64,000 nucleotides of DNA from Nocardioides deserti (GTDB taxonomy: Bacteria; Actinomycetota; Actinomycetes; Propionibacteriales; Nocardioidaceae), in assembly GCF_014266025.1 (NCBI RefSeq), contig NZ_JACMYC010000005.1, forward strand, positions 124,001 through 188,000. The letters are read 5' to 3'. A program made the position numbers and the translations under genes. Position 1 is the first letter of the stretch; each line of letters opens with the position of its first letter. The notes below the pieces were generated by a model. It made no database searches. It had not been told where the DNA came from and saw nothing but the letters and a program-made list of their open reading frames with translations. Below are positions 61,001 to 64,000 of this stretch, one piece after another.

Positions 61001-61653
61001 GCCGTCGGCTCCGACTGTGCCGGAAGCGCGGGCTCGGGCCGCACGTGCAGCCCGGCCTCGACCGGCGGCGGCCAGACCGGCGAGGGGATGTCGGCGAGGT
61101 GGTAGTGCCCAGGGACACCGTGGCCGGAGACCTTCATCCGCGCCAGGAGCGAGTCGGGCGCCTTGCCCGACTTGAGGATCTCCATGAACGTGTGCGCCGT
61201 CGACGGCATGTCGAACCAGTCACGCTGCCAGGCGATCTTCAGCTGCCCGTCGTCGGCGCCGCCGGTCTGCCGCTCGATGCCGAACCACGAGCCGCCGATG
61301 CCGAGGATCTCGTACTCCTTGCCGGTGGCGTCGTCGGTGATCCCCGAGCGCTGCTTCCAGAAGCCGACGACCATGCCGTTCTTCTCGTCCATGACGGTGG
61401 CGACGTAGTCGTAGTGCCAGCCGTCGAAGCCGTCCATCTCGATGCCGATGGCCCAGTCGCGGATCTGGTCGCGGCCGACGGCCATGAAGTGCTCGTCGAC
61501 GGAGTACATCCAGCCGTAGCTGGCGTCCTCGGCGTACTCCTCGGCCAGCACCCGCCAGTCGCCCTGCCGCTCGGCGTCGCGGTTGACGGCCAGCCAGTGC
61601 TCCCAGAACCCCTCGAGCTCGGCACGGGTCAGGTCGGCGGTGGTCCCGGTCAT
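60997..61653 (-). CDS. SnoaL/NTF2-fold protein
   Basis: The 218-residue protein has the cone-shaped NTF2-like fold signature: AELEGFWEHWLAVNRDAERQ, WRVLAEEYAEDASYGWMYSV, then strand pairs FDGWHYDYVATVMDEKNGMV and KIAWQRDWFDMPS, with a proline-rich tail. Such proteins act as hydratases, isomerases or substrate carriers. It is coupled on both sides (4-base overlaps with ferredoxin and aldehyde dehydrogenase genes). A direct job in the CYP51 pathway is inferred. Confidence 0.85.
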   Translation of the reverse strand: MTGTTADLTRAELEGFWEHWLAVNRDAERQGDWRVLAEEYAEDASYGWMYSVDEHFMAVGRDQIRDWAIGIEMDGFDGWHYDYVATVMDEKNGMVVGFWKQRSGITDDATGKEYEILGIGGSWFGIERQTGGADDGQLKIAWQRDWFDMPSTAHTFMEILKSGKAPDSLLARMKVSGHGVPGHYHLADIPSPVWPPPVEAGLHVRPEPALPAQSEPTA

Positions 61654-61880
61654 GGTCGGTCCTCTTCCTCGGTGGCCCCGTCGTCGATGGTCAGCGCGAA
61701 GGCGGGGCAGTACTTCACGGCCTGGGTGACGTCGGCGCGACGCGCCTCGTCGGGGTGCTGCTCGAGCACGACGACGACGTCGGCGTCCTCGTCGAAGCCG
61801 AAGACGTCGGGCGCCTCGCCCTGGCAGAGCTGGTGACCCTGGCAGAGGTCGAGGTCGGCGACGACCCGCATTCCGCTCAC
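61650..61880 (-). CDS. Ferredoxin of the [3Fe-4S] type
   Basis: The 76-residue (or 73, from ATG 61871) protein has three cluster cysteines in DLCQGHQLCQGEAPDVF and VKYCPAFAL; the spacing, with no fourth cysteine, is that of the [3Fe-4S] ferredoxins that donate electrons to P450s. It follows the CYP51 gene, as Rv0763c follows cyp51 in M. tuberculosis, and is its probable redox partner. Confidence 0.95.
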   Translation of the reverse strand: MSGMRVVADLDLCQGHQLCQGEAPDVFGFDEDADVVVVLEQHPDEARRADVTQAVKYCPAFALTIDDGATEEEDRP

Positions 61881-61892
61881 CGCCCGCTCACC

Positions 61893-61932
61893 AGCCCGTC
61901 ACCGGCCCGTCACCGGCCCGTCACCGGCCCGG
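61893..61932. repeat. 11-base tandem repeat at the CYP51 stop codon
   Basis: The unit GGCCCGTCACC occurs three times (61893-61925; the first copy begins with A), followed by a partial copy. The CYP51 stop codon lies in the third unit and the other copies fill the gap to the ferredoxin gene, so repeat-number change could alter the CYP51 tail or the spacing. Confidence 0.75.
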
Positions 61933-63309
61933 CCGGCGGCGGTAACGCACCCGGCAGGGCTGCTCGAGCTGGATCACCATCTTGGTGAAGTCGTCGCGGT
62001 AGGAGTCCAGCGGCTGCGCCGCCTCGAACTCGAAGTCGCGCAGGACGACGGAGAAGATCGCCTTCATCTGCATCATCGCGAACGCGTTGCCGACGCAGCG
62101 GTGCCGACCGGCGCCGAACGGGATCCAGGTCCAGCGGTTCTGCAGGTCCTCCTGCCGCGGGTCGAGGTAGCGGCCCGGGTCGAAGGCGCCGGCGTCCGGG
62201 AAGTCCTCCTCGATCCGGTTCGAGACCCGCGGCGAGGAGGCCACGACGGTGCCGGCGGGGATGGTGCGGCCGAGCAGGTCGAAGTCCTCCTGGACCAGCC
62301 GCATCAGGATGACCAGCGGCGGGTGCAGCCGCAGGGTCTCCTTGAGCGCCGACTCCAGCACTGGGATGGACCGCAGCGCCTGGAACGACACTTCGGAGCC
62401 GTCCGCGTAGAGGTCGTCGAGCTCCCCGACCACCTGCGCCATCACGTCGGGGTGGCGCAGCAGCTCGATCATCGCCCAGGACGCCGTGCCGCTGCTGGTG
62501 TGGTGACCGGCGAACATCATCGAGATGAAGATGCCGGTCACGTAGTCGGCCGACATCTCCAGCGAGATCAGCACGTCGAGCAGGTCGCGCTCCTCGCGCG
62601 GCACCGGCCCGCGCTCGATCCGGCGGTCGATGATCCCCTGCACGAGGGCGACGAGCCCCTCGCGGGCGGCGTCGCGGCGGCGGAAGGAGTCGATGTCGGC
62701 GTACGCGTCGACGTACGCGATCGCGTCCGTGCCGTGCTCGAGCTCGTGGTAGAGCTGCGCGAACCGGACGTCGAGCTCCTCGCGGAACGGCTTGCCGATC
62801 AGGCACGCGGACGTCGTGTAGATCGTCAGCTCGGCGAAGAAGTCGAGCAGGTCGATCTCGCCCTCGTCGCCCCAGTCCGCGACCATCCGGCGGATCTCGG
62901 CCTCGATGGTCTGCGCGTGGCCGCGCATCATGTCGCCGCGCAGCGCCTGGTTCTTCAACATCTGCTGCCGCTCCTCGGGGCTGGCGTCGAAGACGACGCC
63001 CTGGCCGAAGATCGGAGTCATGAAGGGGTACGCCGCCGCCTGGTCGAGCGTCGAGTCGGGCGCGCGGAAGAACGCCTCGTTCGCCTCTGCGCCGGTGACC
63101 AGCACGACGTCCTTGTCGGCGAGCCGGAAGCGGCCGATGTCGCCGCACTCGTCGCGGACGCGGTGGAACAGGCCGATGGGGTCGACCCGCATCTCGGGCA
63201 GGTGGCCGGTGCCGCGGATGATCTCCGGCACCTCGGGGCTCTGGTCGTCGAGGACCGTCGAGACCTCCGGGATGTCGGCCAGCAGGTCGCGCGGCGTGGT
63301 GGTGCTCAT
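61921..63309 (-). CDS. cyp51: Cytochrome P450 CYP51 (sterol 14-alpha-demethylase type)
   Basis: The 462-residue protein is closely similar to M. tuberculosis CYP51: DPIGLFHRVRDECGDIGRF, AAYPFMTPIFGQGVVFDASP, LDFFAELTIYTTSACLIGK, the I-helix FISMMFAGHHTSSGTASW, ETLRLHPPLVILMR and the haem loop WIPFGAGRHRCVG. CYP51 removes the 14-alpha methyl of sterols. The role in bacteria without sterol synthesis is unclear. It is coupled to the SDR upstream (4-base overlap), and a ferredoxin follows. A 28-residue leader precedes the conserved part. Confidence 0.95.
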   Translation of the reverse strand: MSTTTPRDLLADIPEVSTVLDDQSPEVPEIIRGTGHLPEMRVDPIGLFHRVRDECGDIGRFRLADKDVVLVTGAEANEAFFRAPDSTLDQAAAYPFMTPIFGQGVVFDASPEERQQMLKNQALRGDMMRGHAQTIEAEIRRMVADWGDEGEIDLLDFFAELTIYTTSACLIGKPFREELDVRFAQLYHELEHGTDAIAYVDAYADIDSFRRRDAAREGLVALVQGIIDRRIERGPVPREERDLLDVLISLEMSADYVTGIFISMMFAGHHTSSGTASWAMIELLRHPDVMAQVVGELDDLYADGSEVSFQALRSIPVLESALKETLRLHPPLVILMRLVQEDFDLLGRTIPAGTVVASSPRVSNRIEEDFPDAGAFDPGRYLDPRQEDLQNRWTWIPFGAGRHRCVGNAFAMMQMKAIFSVVLRDFEFEAAQPLDSYRDDFTKMVIQLEQPCRVRYRRRPGR

Positions 63310-64000
63310 GACGGGTCCTCCACGGGTGCTTCGGGATTGACGTCCACCGGGCTGATGTGGACGCCGCGGGGCGCGCTGACGACGGTGGTGATGGCGTCGG
63401 CGATCGCGCGCGCCTTGAGGAAGTGGGGGTGGCGGGCGAGCCCGAAGCGGACCCACTGGTCGAGCACGAAGGCGGCCTCGTCGGCGTCCCAGTCCCCGCC
63501 CATCTCGCTCCAGGTCGGCCCGGGCCGCACGACCGACGCGCGGACGCCGGTGCCCTCGAGCTCCATCTGCAGCGACTCGACGAGCCCCTCGAGGCCGGAC
63601 TTGCCGGCGGTGTAGGCCGACATGAACGGCCGCGCCCGCAGCGCCACGTCGGAGGAGACGAAGAGGATGTCGCCACGGCGCCGCTCGACCATGCCCGGCA
63701 CGAAGGTGTGGAGCAGCCGGTAGGGCCCGACGAGGTTGACGTCGAGCTCGCGGCCGAACCGCTCGGTCCCCACCTCGAGCAGCCGGCCGGGCCCGACGAG
63801 CCCGGCGTTGCTGATCACGACCTCGACGTCGCCGAGGTCGGCCTGCACCTTGGCGGCGAAGTCGGCGACCGACTCGTCGGAGGAGACGTCCAGCGGGTGG
63901 GCGACCGCCTCCCCGCCGTCGGCGCGGATGGCGGCGGCGAGCTCCTCGCACCGGTCCGTACGCCGCGCGCCCAGCGCGACCGGGAAGCCCGACCCGGCCA
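63306..64000 (-). CDS. SDR family oxidoreductase (partial, runs off the window)
   Basis: The frame stays open to the window edge, so the N-terminus with the cofactor motif is missing; the visible part begins in AGSGFPVALGARRTDRCEE. SNAG replaces NNAG, and the serine in FVSSDVAL and the YTAGK active site are present. The C-terminus is HISPVDVNPEAPVEDPS. It precedes cyp51 with a 4-base overlap, as Rv0765c does in M. tuberculosis. Confidence 0.92.
   Translation of the reverse strand, partial: AGSGFPVALGARRTDRCEELAAAIRADGGEAVAHPLDVSSDESVADFAAKVQADLGDVEVVISNAGLVGPGRLLEVGTERFGRELDVNLVGPYRLLHTFVPGMVERRRGDILFVSSDVALRARPFMSAYTAGKSGLEGLVESLQMELEGTGVRASVVRPGPTWSEMGGDWDADEAAFVLDQWVRFGLARHPHFLKARAIADAITTVVSAPRGVHISPVDVNPEAPVEDPS

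Noticed and set aside
57485..61105. Long plus-strand open frame of about 1200 codons
   Set aside because: It lies opposite five well-supported minus-strand genes and has Arg/Asp/Val-rich shadow composition without any motif.

Overview
The window is very GC-rich, densely coded DNA of an actinobacterium, most likely Nocardioides or a close relative in the Propionibacteriales. This is inferred from the gene set, since no rRNA is present. Supporting genes are a WhiB1-type protein, a mycothiol-type SigR/RsrA pair, the 24-residue actinobacterial ribosomal protein bL37, nickel superoxide dismutase with its protease, an F420-type luciferase-like oxidoreductase, and a CYP51 operon very like that of Mycobacterium tuberculosis. 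No tRNA, rRNA, CRISPR array, transposase or replication origin was seen. No gap without a gene exceeds 300 bases.

Layout. 0-6 kb: a reductase pair, malic enzyme, the divergent sodX/sodN pair followed by an unusual run of hairpins, then an anti-sigma/sigma-B-type operon. 6-18 kb: a chromosomal core block with the order whiB1, pdtaS, (several inserted genes), bL37, rsrA, sigR, SRAP protease, aroA, rsgA, diiron protein; this resembles M. tuberculosis Rv3219-Rv3229. 18-27.6 kb: housekeeping and envelope genes (hisN, CBS protein, FAD oxidoreductase, FKBP, S4 protein, DUF445, cytidylyltransferase, a secreted HExxH protease, a 16-cysteine copper protein). 27.7-41 kb: a catabolic and regulatory block with SDR, acyl-CoA ligase, two acyl-CoA dehydrogenases, two TetR regulators, cytochrome P450, a frameshifted aldehyde dehydrogenase, two more SDRs, an F420-type oxidoreductase and a phosphotransferase. 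Several copies of one operator-like palindrome tie its parts together.

41-47.6 kb: an accessory module (VanZ protein, frameshifted YdcF protein, DUF308-lipase fusion, deazaflavin-type reductase, SDR, TetR) lying between the intact 3' end of the phosphotransferase gene and a decayed copy of that same end. 47.6-53 kb: a superinfection-immunity-like membrane protein, a class II glutamine amidotransferase, and an MMPL transporter next to a two-component system. 53.2-55.9 kb: a low-GC, foreign-looking two-gene cassette, an ARC-like AAA+ ATPase translationally coupled to a protein with a YLDEVSVTSL motif (DUF6414-like). This is the best candidate here for an undescribed system. 56-64 kb: a catabolic operon on the minus strand (SDR, CYP51, ferredoxin, SnoaL-like protein, aldehyde dehydrogenase, SDR, hydroxyisobutyrate-type dehydrogenase, carboxymuconolactone-decarboxylase-like protein, GNAT-like protein) matching the order of M. 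tuberculosis Rv0763c-Rv0771.

The two P450/aldehyde dehydrogenase/SDR blocks (28-41 kb and 57-64 kb), with the acyl-CoA ligase and paired acyl-CoA dehydrogenases, suggest oxidation of a terpenoid, steroid side chain or similar hydrophobic compound. The substrate cannot be read from the sequence.
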